From the NCBI RefSeq assembly GCF_002443255.2, contig NW_019211455.1, positions 51,817,115 to 51,881,114 on the forward strand: a DNA stretch of 64,000 nt, read 5' to 3'. This DNA is from Varroa destructor (taxonomy: Eukaryota > Arthropoda > Arachnida > Mesostigmata > Varroidae). The position numbers were made by a program, and so were the translations under genes. The stretch's first letter is position 1. Each line of letters begins with the position of its first letter. Positions 12,421 through 23,900 of the stretch are shown here, piece after piece. The notes beneath the pieces were generated by a model. The model worked only from the letters and a program-made list of their open reading frames with translations, made no database searches and was not told the DNA's origin.

Positions 12421-15400
12421 AAACTCGCTTAATCACGAACAGGCCCTTAGCTGTCAGTATCCCAAACAGCTGATTGTAGGTTTTTTTCGTTATAAAAGGA
12501 GGCAAGGGTGGTTCAGAACCTGGAGCCTTTAGGAGCAGCAGGGACAAGCACCAGGTAGGCGACAACCGCTACTGCCTGCTGTTCTGAGTAGAGAAAGGCT
12601 TGAGTAGTATATAACACGATTGATATTACTGGCCTGCGTGCTTACGTATAGTAACTAATTGACAGCTTCGGCCGAGTCGGGAGCGATGGCAGCAGCAACA
12701 ACAACAACAGATTACGCTACTACTACTGGAGAGTAATGGAGCGCCAGCGCATGACGTAATGTGTATCTATATATTTCCAAAAAATATCCCTTCGATTGGG
12801 CCTTAAACAGAAGTTCGTTGCTGATTACAAATGCGCGATGTCAAATGCTTATATTTGCTGAAATAGCCAGATTAGTTATAAAAACAAATGGTTTGTTCGA
12901 TAAACAAATTTTTCAGCTACCCCATTAGTCATTTAACAAACATAGCGCAGTGATAATGAATCTATATTGGTATTGTTTTTCATCAAGAAAATACACTTTA
13001 AAATTCAGTAAACAACATGTGCAGAATATTTCGAAAATTACAGAGTTCTCTGGACGCCAACCGAAGTTTGATGATGATCTGTAAATAAACTTGTTTTCTA
13101 TCTCTTTTTGTAAATGTTGATAGTACAACCTATGACAATATTTAAAAAATAAATTGCGTTTTCTTTGTCATAAAAAATTATGAAAAGTTTACTAAGCTAC
13201 GGCAGAGTTAGCAGCCCTTCACGAAAACCCTTTGTAAAATATTTTTCTGCATGAAACATATAGCACTATTAGTCTGAATAACTCAGTCTGTATTACATAA
13301 AGAAGAACCAAGAAATGTTTCATGGAAAAGTACCTGCATAAGCCCCAAAATTCAGTTAAGCTCTCACAGGATTGAACAAATTTTCGAACACTTCGCTACT
13401 ATCATTGTTACAAAATTTTCGACAATTAATTTATTGTGACATGTAATTGAGCGTACTAGAATGCAGCTGTCATCATGAATATAACTAGACCTCAACGTTA
13501 CTAATTACGTATGATATCTACTTACCAAAGAATATTCAGGAGAATCAACCGCAGTATTGTAATCACCTATATACCTACACCTGTTTGATTTAAAATCACT
13601 ACGTTAGCGAAGATGTTAACATTTTACATCAGGGGAACATTGTAGCGTCAAAAGATTTTTTTTTTTTGGAGTTATGCAAGGGCTTTACTTTTTTAATAGA
13701 GCGCTACGGCTCTTTTTTATCTTGTACATTTTTCTACTTTCATTTGCAGAGGCTCTACCGGAACACACCAGCTATTACATGCTTACATCTCCGTAAATGA
13801 AGTACGTTTATCATTTGCGAATGTTGTTCTTCAAAGTAAACATTCAAAATGGATCCAATTCAAATCTTTCTGCTATGATTAAGAGAGTCACTTATGATGG
13901 TCAGCAGGAATCTGTTCGTCCATAGCACATAGTTTGATCCTCTTAAGATAGCAGACAGCTGCGTATTCAAGGTGACGTTGTAGTGTTTCGGCAAGTCGAA
14001 AAACTGGACCTCATCGACGAACTACACAAACCTAAATAACGCCTGCTCTGAACCTTTAAACGTATTCGACAGTAAACCATTTCATATGGCCAAGTGCTTT
14101 TTCTGAATCGCAAGGCCATAAATTTGATTGGTTGATAAATCAAGGTAAACCATGTAAGCTGGTGTAAATACTTTTTCTATACCTGAACACGAGCTATAAG
14201 AAAATCTTTGTTCTTTGCCGCATAAGGATTTAAGCTATCTACATAGGTTTAACCTTTTTCAGACAATATTTTTTTGCTTCAGTGATAGGACGTGTTCAAT
14301 GAGTTAAATGACCGATAGTAAGGCGTGTGTTTGAATTGAGACATCCAGGCAACGTACTGTTTCGGTGATACATTTTTCCAATAAAAATATCTACCTATAG
14401 CGCGGACGACACCTATGAGCACAAACATCAGATCATTAACGGCTTAGAAGCGAAAGGAAGATTACTACAATTTGCAACAATATCTGAGAAATATATATAG
14501 AGATGGCGTGCCGACAAAACTAGGCACGTGGTTCGATTTTATTTTAGTAATTTTTGCACGTGTACTGACTTCTTCGACAACTAAAGAAAAATTTAATACT
14601 AGTGGCCAAACTTTCTTCAACCTTTTGAGGTGCTCGATGTTCTTTTGGAAATACAGAGTATTCAATTACATTTTTATTAATTAATTCGGATACTTTATCG
14701 TGACACAAGCCGCAGAAAGATTAGTCAACTAGAATTGTTTAGCCAAATCGAACGAAGTGGCTGCATAAAATTGATTAATGCTCTGGACCACAGCGCTCTG
14801 TCCCGAAAATACTCTGCTTCTACTTCGAAGGACCAAACAATAAACAACTCCATGCATTTAATTACCAAATCGTTGCGCTTTATGGCCAGGGTACTGCAGA
14901 GATACTCGTTACTAGGTTTTTAGTGTACTCCTTCTAACTATTTCAAAAACCACAATCCTGTCGTTGTTGAGATCCTCCACTGTTGAGACGACTAGGCATT
15001 AACATATTCAGTTCTTAATAACTTGTCAACCATGTAGGTGAAGAAATAGCATTTCTCATTGTTATAACTAAGATTAGTACACAACTTTAGAAGTAGCCCA
15101 AAGCTTCAGCTAGGATAATTTATGACAAAATTATACTATACTAATTAGTGCAATAATACGATTAAGTTCCTATTTCATCAGGCTATTCTGTTCTCTTAAA
15201 TTAACATATGCTGCTCGTTCTTATCAATGCAATACGAATACATTGGTTTTTAGTCGTTCACAGATATTGAACAAGATGTTTCGTGAAATAATACTGTTAG
15301 TCTAAAATCGCTACCTATTCCGGCATACGGACTTCTCTGAGAATATGCAGATGGTTACCAAGTTTTCCTTTTTTTGTAACTGTCCAACCTAGTTCAGCAT

Positions 15401-15546
15401 TCACCAATAGCGTATTACTAAACTACTTCATAAAAATATAACAAAACATGAAAACAATAATAGTAAAAGCTGAACTATTGACATTTTTCGCCTTACTAAA
15501 AGAAAACACAAGTATACCGGCCCGAAAGAACAGTCTCGTTCGACAT
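12421..15546. other. AT-rich intergenic stretch, no gene seen
   Basis: AT-rich sequence with short homopolymer runs (for example T10 near 13660) and no open frame above about 70 codons that looks like protein. No RNA gene was recognised. It separates the promoter-like region at 12.1-12.4 kb from the 3' end of RPL38. Confidence 0.5.
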
Positions 15547-15556
15547 TTTATTTATT
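15547..15556 (-). terminator. Candidate poly(A) signals for RPL38
   Basis: Two overlapping AATAAA hexamers on the minus strand, about 380 bases past the RPL38 stop codon. They are the nearest canonical signals found, but the distance is long for a ribosomal protein gene, so usage is uncertain. Confidence 0.35.
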
Positions 15557-15934
15557 TGAGCTCATTAACCTGGAGGCCTGAAACATAAAAAACGAAGGAT
15601 TTGTTAGAATTGAAGAGCAGAGACAGAACGAACAGGAGCAGACAAATATAATTGTTCGCTGCTAGACTACGCATACATTAATTCATTTCATTTGTTTTTT
15701 TCAAGTGCTTCAAATTAAAATTATAAACAACTGCATGATAAAAGCTATTGTCTAGCTGCTGAGCGTTACTAGAACTTACATAAAAAGCTTTAAAAAGTAT
15801 CACATGCTTTAGCTTCATTTAGCTGACAAATTTTCTGTAGAAATATCGATTAACTTCTACGAAACTTTAATCACAAGCGAATGAGCTCTCGCTTTAAGGG
15901 GCTATATGTTCCCCTCACTTATTTTAACGAATAA

Positions 15935-16692
15935 TTACGCACCAGGGGGAAGAGACTGTTTAAGCTTATCTGCCTTCTCCTTCTCTTTGACAACGATAGT
16001 GTAGAGGTACTTCGAGCACCGGACCTTGAATTTGGTCACATCGTCACGGTTCTTCTTGATCTTGACGGACTTGGCATCCTTACGCCGCGCCGTGATTAGG
16101 AAATCTTTGATCTCCTTCAACTGTTTAGGCTGTAAAATCATACGTTAAATTATCACAGCACACACGGACAGTGTTAAGAACTGAAATAGCGAAACAAGTC
16201 CACTAAGTTAAGTTTTAAATTTATTAAGATAAGTTAAATCTGAAAAAGAGCTTTTCAACTAAACATGCTCATTACCCTGTCATTCAGCGGTCTTCCTGAG
16301 AAAAACTGCAGATAGAACATACTGCGTGACCCGTATATAATGTTAGGTTTTTACGGAACAACCACTACGATTAAATCGCGCATTTCTACCAGTATGGATA
16401 ATGGAATCTAACTAAACAAAATTGTTTGAAATTCACTATTATACTGTCGTTCGTGAATATGGTAAACATTACACGCGGGGTTGATCAAATTGGTAGTATT
16501 GTATACGATATTTACTTTAAGCCTCTTGAAATTATATGATGAAGCAAAAATGTTTTTTTTTTTATATTTAAAAGGATTTTTATTTCAAGCAAACACTCCA
16601 CTACTACTGGTATACATCTTTTCATCAATTAATTGCTGTAATATCACAGGCATATCGAAGTGAAGTAAAAAGCCTAGGTTATCTCTTACCAT
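15935..16692 (-). CDS. RPL38: Large ribosomal subunit protein eL38
   Basis: Component of the 60S ribosomal subunit. The main exon (16129-15935) follows a good acceptor (tgattttacag) and encodes 64 residues beginning [20 protein letters not shown]; it carries the family signature segments [19 protein letters not shown] and KLKQSLPPG. It lacks an ATG, so the initiator must lie in an upstream exon in phase 0. The best candidate is ATG|GTAAGAG at 16692-16690, an ATG directly followed by a near-perfect donor; joined, they give a 65-residue protein starting MPKQ. Identity of the main exon is firm; the initiator exon is inferred. The protein ends LPPGA, about five residues short of the usual C-terminus (family members near 70 residues). 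DDA1 starts about 1.2 kb away on the other strand, head to head. Confidence 0.9.
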
Positions 16693-16836
16693 ATTGATGA
16701 TTTATGGAACGCCTAGTAAATCTGTGAATCATACACACAATATCCAGTATTAGAGTAAATTTTCAACACTTCTGTTTAACAATTGCACATGCACAATTTG
16801 CTAATATTATTACAATTTTTATAAAATCCAAGAAGA

Positions 16837-16901
16837 ACCTACACCACGCCACAGTCACAGCCGAAAAAGGAAATCATACCGGAAACCATCCGCCATCTTG
16901 G
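16837..16901 (-). promoter_or_regulatory. Likely RPL38 transcription start region (pyrimidine tract and YY1-like motif)
   Basis: On the minus strand CCTTTTTCGG (16870-16861) resembles the 5' terminal oligopyrimidine tract at which ribosomal protein mRNAs start. Just upstream, CCAAGATGGCGG (16901-16890) matches the YY1 motif common in ribosomal protein promoters. A possible 5'UTR donor GTAGGT follows near 16840. Start site and motif use are inferred. Confidence 0.4.
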
Positions 16902-17892
16902 CAAAACAAGGTTTGTTTTTATTTTAAACCTTGCTATTTTTTAAAGATTTGCTATTATTCTTAGCTGTTTTTCAGACTACAATTTACCTAATGAGCATGT
17001 CCGTTCATGCTAAGAAATCCAGACTATTTTAATGTAACTTTTTTGTTCGTTTTACGCCTAGAGCTTACAATTTACACATATTCTTTGTAACGCATAGAAA
17101 CATGTGGCGAGAGCTTCCAGCTGACACAGTACCTAGCCGTTCGCTGCGTGTTATAGCGGGTGCTACTGCTTCTAAAGTCCTGCGTTCACGGAGAAGAACT
17201 TGTATTCGTAGTGTTAGGTGTGTGTTTTGCGTTCCAGAATTGTATGGCGTGGTACGAAAAGTGTGAGCAAAGATATGATTCTTGCAATTTCTGTCTCAGA
17301 TTCTCTATGTAAATTCGTATCAGTAGCAATATTTGGGATTGTATATCTGTTTGGTAAGCTCGTCGCGTGCAAAAAAGGTAATTTAGCGATTGCTACTGTA
17401 GTTATTAAGCTATATATTTGGTTCTGCTAGCGCGACCTGAAGGTCTATGTTGTCTGTAGTAGCTGTTGACTAAACGCTAGGCAGCAGCAGTTCGAGTTGT
17501 GCAACTGGGTGGCCACTCGTGCATTTTACCTGTCTGTGTCTATGCAGCTCTGTTTGTCGTACATGGCGAACTTTGGCCTACATCCAAACTAAAACTACGT
17601 GATTGCAGGTGGCTAGATAATGCATTTTCTCGTATTCTTTTTGTACGTAGGCGTGAATCGTTTCGTTCGAAAATCCCGCAAAGGCAATAGCGGAGCAGCA
17701 GTGCGCTACGGTGTGTTCCTAAACGAGCCTACCAATCCATGATTGCGGGAGTTTGCTGGATCTTATAGTACTGCATTTAAGTCTTCAAGGAAAATCAACA
17801 AGAAAGCGGACATTTGTAGCGGAAAACCGCATTGTTTAGTTGCGTGCAGTTCTACAGTGCAATCTATTTACCACCTCGAAGCCAGAGTCGTC

Positions 17893-20419
17893 ATGTCGGT
17901 CGCAACTCGAGGCGGTGGTGGGACGAAACTGTTATTCTCTGCAGGACCCTCGTCGGGTCAAGAGAGCAAGTCGGCCCTTGCTAACCTACCTTCGTTTGAC
18001 TCTAAGAATTTTTCAAAGTTTTTACCGTCTTCAGCGTGCCGTTCGGGTGGAGGGAAGCGACCCTCGGTGTATCTTCCTCTGAACGATCAGCCCCATACGC
18101 AAGTGATTACTTCGGAAAAAACGAATATTCTGCTCAGGTAGGAAAAACGCCAAATGAGTAACAACCTATATGAGAAAAGTCTATCATACTAAATTCTCAA
18201 AGACACACTAGCATGTCTAAATGTGAATCCATCATGTACTTACCATGATCAAATAGGGCGATGAGTAATAAACACGTCTTAAAACGCTGTAACTGCCGTA
18301 CTAGTTAACACGCAATAGACGTGTTCTGTGGTAGAATAAACAGTTCCCACGTAGGACAAAGGGATTTTTGTTTAGATATTGCGTCGTGTTTCGTTTAACT
18401 GAAATATTGTTACAAAGCTCCGGAACCAGACTAGGTTACAGGTTTGAGCAATGGGGTGAGCTGTAAGTAACAGATAATATCAGAATGGGTACGTCCTTTA
18501 TTATTTGCTCACATTGACATGGTGATATTGGTGAAAAAATAAACGAGAAGAACTCCCATGATATACTTTACCACGACTATTTAGTAGCTCAGATTTAACC
18601 TAGTGATAGGGGCCCGCACAGACTTTTCATCCGTTGTGCGGGCATTTGATTTTGCGAAAATTGCTAAGCAGATAGGATATATTCATATTATTTTATAAAG
18701 AGATTCAGTTTTTCAGGGTTGCGATGTGTGCATTGCCGATACTGTGATCAAATTTAACTTTCCTTGTGTTTAAACTTCTCTAGAAATGCCTCCAATGCTA
18801 TTACAATATTGCTTTTGATTAGTTTTGTCTCCTTCATTAGCAATAAAATCTGGTATTATTGCTGAGAAGTGCTCTATGTATAAGTAGCACTTAAATGGAC
18901 TGATTTTTCACTACTCTACTGCCTGTTCCCAAGACGCCGGGACGGACCGATTATTTGGGCCATTATTTACCCGATGTGTGTCGAACGTGTATCGCTTGCT
19001 GGTGTAGTGAACGTTTAGTGGGCTATATTTTTCTTCCAGTATTATCTTCGAACCCGTTATACATCACAAAATGACTGTAAAAAGTGGCTTTTGAAGCTCA
19101 GTATTCTATTTGCTTGTACAGTTCGGATGTATAATAACAATCTAATTTTAAAATACTTCCAAATGTGTTTTGGTGACGGGTAACACGGTAATGAGGGCGG
19201 TATTACAGGCAAGTCATGCATACGTGACCTGTTCGCATCTAGATGAGACTTTTGTGTGGAGATCCCCCTCACAAGAAAGTATTTCCTCAACCGAGCGAAT
19301 GGCATAATACAAAAAGCACTTATGTTCAAAGGGTGAAAGTGCGCTTTACTTTCGTTCAAAAAAACTTCAAAGCGGAAATTTATTAGGCGTTATAAATCGA
19401 TGGTTAGCTAAGAAAAAATCTATAATATTCAAACATGTATTTCAGCTTTTTACGGCACAATAAAGAACAAATATTGAACAAATAATGAACAAAAATACCC
19501 AACATGGTAGCGTTATCAGCTGACGCACACGATTTATATCCTTAAGAAAGTTTCTCTGCTTTTTAAACATGACACCCTAGCTTTTTAGCGTAATATTTTT
19601 ATCAGGCAAATCTGGTGACAAGCAACACCGAATAACATTTATTATTTGATGTGGTTTTAGTAGATTAACAACGACAAAAAAGGATAATATTAGGTGTGTT
19701 AAATGAACCCAATCTAATTACAAACTCTCATCGGGGTTTGTAATTAGATTGGCATTGATAATATATCATAATGTCGAAGACTTCTATACATCTGTTTAGC
19801 TTGTTCAATAATACTGTGTTAATAAGATGCGTTTCTGCATCTTAATCGCGAAGTGCGTTGCTTTGTATCCGATGAAAGCTTTATTTGGCGAAGCGCAGAT
19901 GCCTATAACAGAACTAGTATGGATACTAGAAAATAAAAGTCTTCAACATTAGATTTCTAGTATGTGCGAAACGAATTAAGTCTACTGAGCGCAATTGCTT
20001 AGTTCTATTATTCTATGCCACACCTCAACGACAGGTATGTGGGCATTTGAAAAACTTTCTTTCGTGGTTCCTACGATCTTTACGAAAGCTTTTTCAGTGA
20101 ATAATCTCGTACAGTTGGCTACAGCTATAATATTGGTCCGTACGTTAACCCAATTGTACTGTTATTAATCGTCAAACAAAGTTTCGATTTTAAGTTTCTG
20201 TACGTGACTTTATAACGTCTAATAGCTTGGTAGATACACTCAGAACGATATTCTTTTGTTGCTGATATTTTTAGATACCTTCACTATCAGACTGGTCATA
20301 AGAAGACGTCAAAACGGCGCGAACCTTCACCGTCGGAAGAGGTTCCACGGAAGAGGGCGAGAGAAGAACCAACAACAACGGATATGGATACTAACGCTGA
20401 AAGGAGTGATGATGATTAA
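17893..20419 (+). CDS. DDA1: DET1- and DDB1-associated protein 1 (DDA1)
   Basis: Small accessory subunit of CUL4-DDB1 E3 ubiquitin ligases, binding DDB1. Exon 1 is 17893-18137, ending CTCAG|GTAGG; exon 2 is 20275-20419, after the acceptor atttttag. The join is phase 2 and yields 129 residues. The conserved core is clear: residues LPSFDSKNFSKF, then KRPSVYLPLNDQP, then SEKTNILLR joined by the splice to YLHYQ, followed by a basic and acidic tail (KRREPSPSEE, PRKRARE) ending in SDDD. Human DDA1 is about 102 residues. The extra length here is a roughly 30-residue N-terminal extension from the in-frame ATG at 17893. An acceptor-like ttattctctgcag inside exon 1 (ending near 17942) means a shorter spliced N-terminus from an upstream exon is possible. 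The core identification is very secure, the start less so. Confidence 0.93.
18612..18643. repeat. 9-bp GC-rich inverted repeat
   Basis: GCCCGCACA at 18612-18620 is the exact reverse complement of TGTGCGGGC at 18635-18643, with a 14-base spacer. It stands out in an AT-rich intron. Confidence 0.7.
19709..19752. repeat. Perfect 17-bp inverted repeat with 10-base loop
   Basis: The arm CCAATCTAATTACAAAC (19709-19725) is exactly mirrored by GTTTGTAATTAGATTGG (19736-19752). The whole element lies inside the DDA1 intron. It could be a small palindromic or foldback transposon remnant or a cruciform-forming site. The stem is shorter than a typical miRNA precursor. Confidence 0.8.
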
Positions 20420-23400
20420 GTCCTCAATAACAACCCTCCATTCTCCCATTTCATTATGTACATTTCAGGCCACTAACAAAGAAAACAGTAAACACTACTA
20501 CTATTATCATTATTACGATTATTATTATTATTATGGGTAGGAAATATCAACCACCGACAGCATGAAAACACGCGTGGCTTCTCACAGCGTTTCGTATCGT
20601 CAGCGTCTTGCACCCGACCAAGAGCAGAATTCAGCTGACCTTCAACTCTAATTAGAAAGGAACAAGGAACACTGTGCCGCTTAATCAACAGCTTTCCAAC
20701 TCAGTAGCGCCAGCCACATACGTATATAGTATAGGCGTGAAGCCATAGTTATTAAGATACTTATCTTTTGCGGATCAGATCATCGTTACGACCTCGCCAC
20801 AACGCTGCCGCGGTCATTTAATTGTGCTGAACATTCGGACACATCTAATATGTCCGGTTGGCATAGCACGGAATGTTGTGGAAGCCTAGCAAACACGGTT
20901 ATCGAAATATTAATGTATCTAAATAATCAATTAACAGTTTATGAAGGCAAGTGGATTTTAATGAGGACAAAAGTAAAACAATAGAAATTCTGCCGTTATA
21001 CGAATGAGGGGTCGATGAATGCACCAAGAAGGGAATTATCCCATTCCGATTCTTCCTGCATCCACGAGATATTCTTGCAGAAGAGAAAGTGAAATCAATT
21101 AACGCTTCTCAATGTTAGGTGTAAGTATGAGTAGCTGTAATTATTACTTTGTTTAATGTTGATTAAATAATAGGCGTTCCATCCTTCGGTCTACAGTATC
21201 GCTGTCTTAATCCATGCTGTCATTTATTTTCAAAAATATCGCCGATCCGCACAACACTTTTTAGAAACTAATACGATGTGTATGGAACCTTTGCTAAGGC
21301 TCGCAAATTCACAATGCTTATGAATGATGAAATTGCAGGGCGCGAATGAACTCTGGTCGTGCTGGAGGAAATGTTGTGGGCCTCGTTTTTAAAAAAAAAC
21401 CGTAATATATATGTAGGAAGCTTTCAACGTCACTTTGCGGTCGGACAAAAATAATTTATAGATAAAACCTATAGAAAAAAGATCATTGTATGTAATAAGC
21501 TTACTTTTCCAACAGTATCGGAACGTCTAAGTCACACTGTGCATACGTTAATGTACGAGCTGCAAATGAAGACTTGTTTTCGATTCACCACATACATTGT
21601 AAATTTTGATGAGGCTAGTTGAAATTATTTACTCATGTATTTAATATTATTACTATTATAAATATTAATTATCGGGACAGTAAATATTAAGATGACCAGA
21701 AACGAGATGATTGCACGTATTCAAGCGTTGTATACAGGAAAGCGACTAGAAAGGTAAAACCTAAAAAAATGCAGTTAAGATAAAAAGCCGAGTGAGCATT
21801 GACTGACGAATGAGTGCAAGAGTGTGTTTTTTACATTGTTGTCCCTATGCCAACAAGTGTAAAATACTCGTGGACTCACATTAGGGATCATCGTAACGCA
21901 GTGACGGCCTTACCATTAAGCAACAATAAGTTGATTCAGTGAGGAGTACATCTAAGTGGCGTTCAAAAATGTGAAGTCCATCTTTTTTTGTCAAACCGAA
22001 GGACAAACAAAGGTATAGAATGGTACTAAAAGAAAAATATCAGAAATGCAACAAGCTCAACGAAACTTATGCCATTAGTAAGACGAGGTTAAATTTAATA
22101 CAGCTTCCCATATAATAAGTTTTGGGAAAAGTAACTGAAATATAAAACTTCGGTAAAGGTGTTATCGCCTCCCATTCGCCAGCCGCTGCAGTGGTAATGT
22201 TCATAAGGTATAAGTAATGATGGAGCCTGAAGATAATAAGCAAGCGCTAACGAGTTGGAATACACCACGACTTTAGCTCGTATATGTCAATGACGAAGAA
22301 GCTACTCGTTCCATATGTAAATAAATTGACTCTAAATGTATAATACATTCCTTTGCGCTATTCTTGGCCGCTAAACGCGTATATCCAATGGTGATTCCTG
22401 CGATTTGAACGAACTGACTAAACATAGCAGATTCGTTATTGTGGAAAAAATGAGGCTCCAGGAAAGCGTATATTATGGGGAGAAGCTGGCAAAAACTTTG
22501 CAGTAGCTTACCTTAAAAATAATCTAAAAGTAAGTTAACACAAAAGGTAACTGGTTTCCTGTCTGTCTGTCGTGATAGAAAAAAAAACCTTTTCTTTTAA
22601 ATAGCTGACCAGTTTTTTTTACTATTAGTTAATATATAATTTTCGTTTCATTAATCAAGTGTTATCATTAGATACTTTTCAGCGACATTGTAGAGTGAGC
22701 ATTTCTGGTAAAATTATTGCACAACAGTTCATTTATTCTGAACCGACTTTCTGTTCTTTTTATTCTATAATAATGGGCAAAGTATGTTCGAAGAACGCGT
22801 GGTGATCGGAATGCGAATCCGGACATAGATACATGTCATTTTGTGCTGGAAGCCAGCCGTCTGATGGAGTGCATAATGGCGGTACTGGAACGTTTAGAGT
22901 ATGAAGCCTACAGTTGTCATATTTATGAGCCGGAAAACCCCTCTATCAGTTACCTAAACAAAAACTCTCAGAAACAAGTATTTTTCAGATGTCCTATTTA
23001 TTCTGAACTAATCTAGCTCTAGCACAAACATGAAAAGCGATCCAAAGGCTGCAGCAAGGCTCACAAAAATGAGCTAAACAGATAAGCGAATCATAATAGT
23101 GTGGCCACATAATACGCTCAGTGTAATTTATAACATTTTCATTCGTACAACAAAAAGCGTACGTATAACAAGTACGTATAATAATCAGCTGATTTAATAG
23201 CCCTTAATTTCTGAGAATTGTTTGCTTGGCTTTTTTTAGGGACACTCGTGATGAGCTTAAGCCGTGAATAATTGATCAAAACTAAGCACTGTTCGGACTG
23301 TACGCAAACAGACTGGGCATTTATCTAAATCAGCTATCTAGAATTACAAGCTTTATCGAACCATAAACAAAAAGAGAGGCTAGTAGGAAATAGTAAAATG

Positions 23401-23564
23401 GTAACGGTAAATTCTTTTTTTTTTTTTTTTAAAGAAAAAGGTATTCATTTTATTTGTGTAACTGTATTTACAACTCAAAGCAATAACCCATCATAGCACA
23501 AACCGTAAAATTTTAACGAGAATTAAAAAGGGATCTCGTTACAGACAATGTCTATGCGTACCCG
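20420..23564. other. Intergenic stretch between the 3' ends of DDA1 and GINS1
   Basis: AT-rich DNA between two convergent genes. It begins with the DDA1 3'UTR, which has TTA/TAC-type simple repeats at 20490-20535; no canonical AATAAA was noticed close to the DDA1 stop. Homopolymer runs occur, including poly-T at about 23415-23431. No protein-like frame or RNA gene was seen. Confidence 0.5.
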
Positions 23565-23580
23565 TTTATTGATATTTATT
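23565..23580 (-). terminator. Candidate poly(A) signals for GINS1
   Basis: Two AATAAA hexamers on the minus strand, ten bases apart, about 320-335 bases past the GINS1 stop codon. Another lies further on near 23449. Confidence 0.5.
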
Positions 23581-23900
23581 GACTAAACTTTATGCACAAT
23601 ACACGAATATTAGTCTTTTAAAATGTTGCTAAGCTATAGAACATGGGAGAAACTAATTGATACAATTTTCAAGATAAACTTATTTCAACACGGACTAATT
23701 ACATCGCAGAACTAGCCAACCACACTAAAAAGAACAAATACGTGAATGAATAATGGCTAGAATGGCATTAATTAAACGTGTACAGAACGCCAGTTACAAT
23801 GATCTTTTTACGATACAAGAGCTTTAGGAGATTGTTCCCGATATGTTTCCGTCGGCCCGCCTGATCTGGCTGGGCTTTTCGAAAAAGGATTTTTATAAAT

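Larger units (their letters stand above)
18138..20274 (+). other. DDA1 intron
   Basis: A 2.1-kb GT-AG intron, AT-rich, with no coding sequence recognised. It contains a perfect 17-bp hairpin at 19709-19752 and a smaller 9-bp GC-rich hairpin at 18612-18643. Confidence 0.85.
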
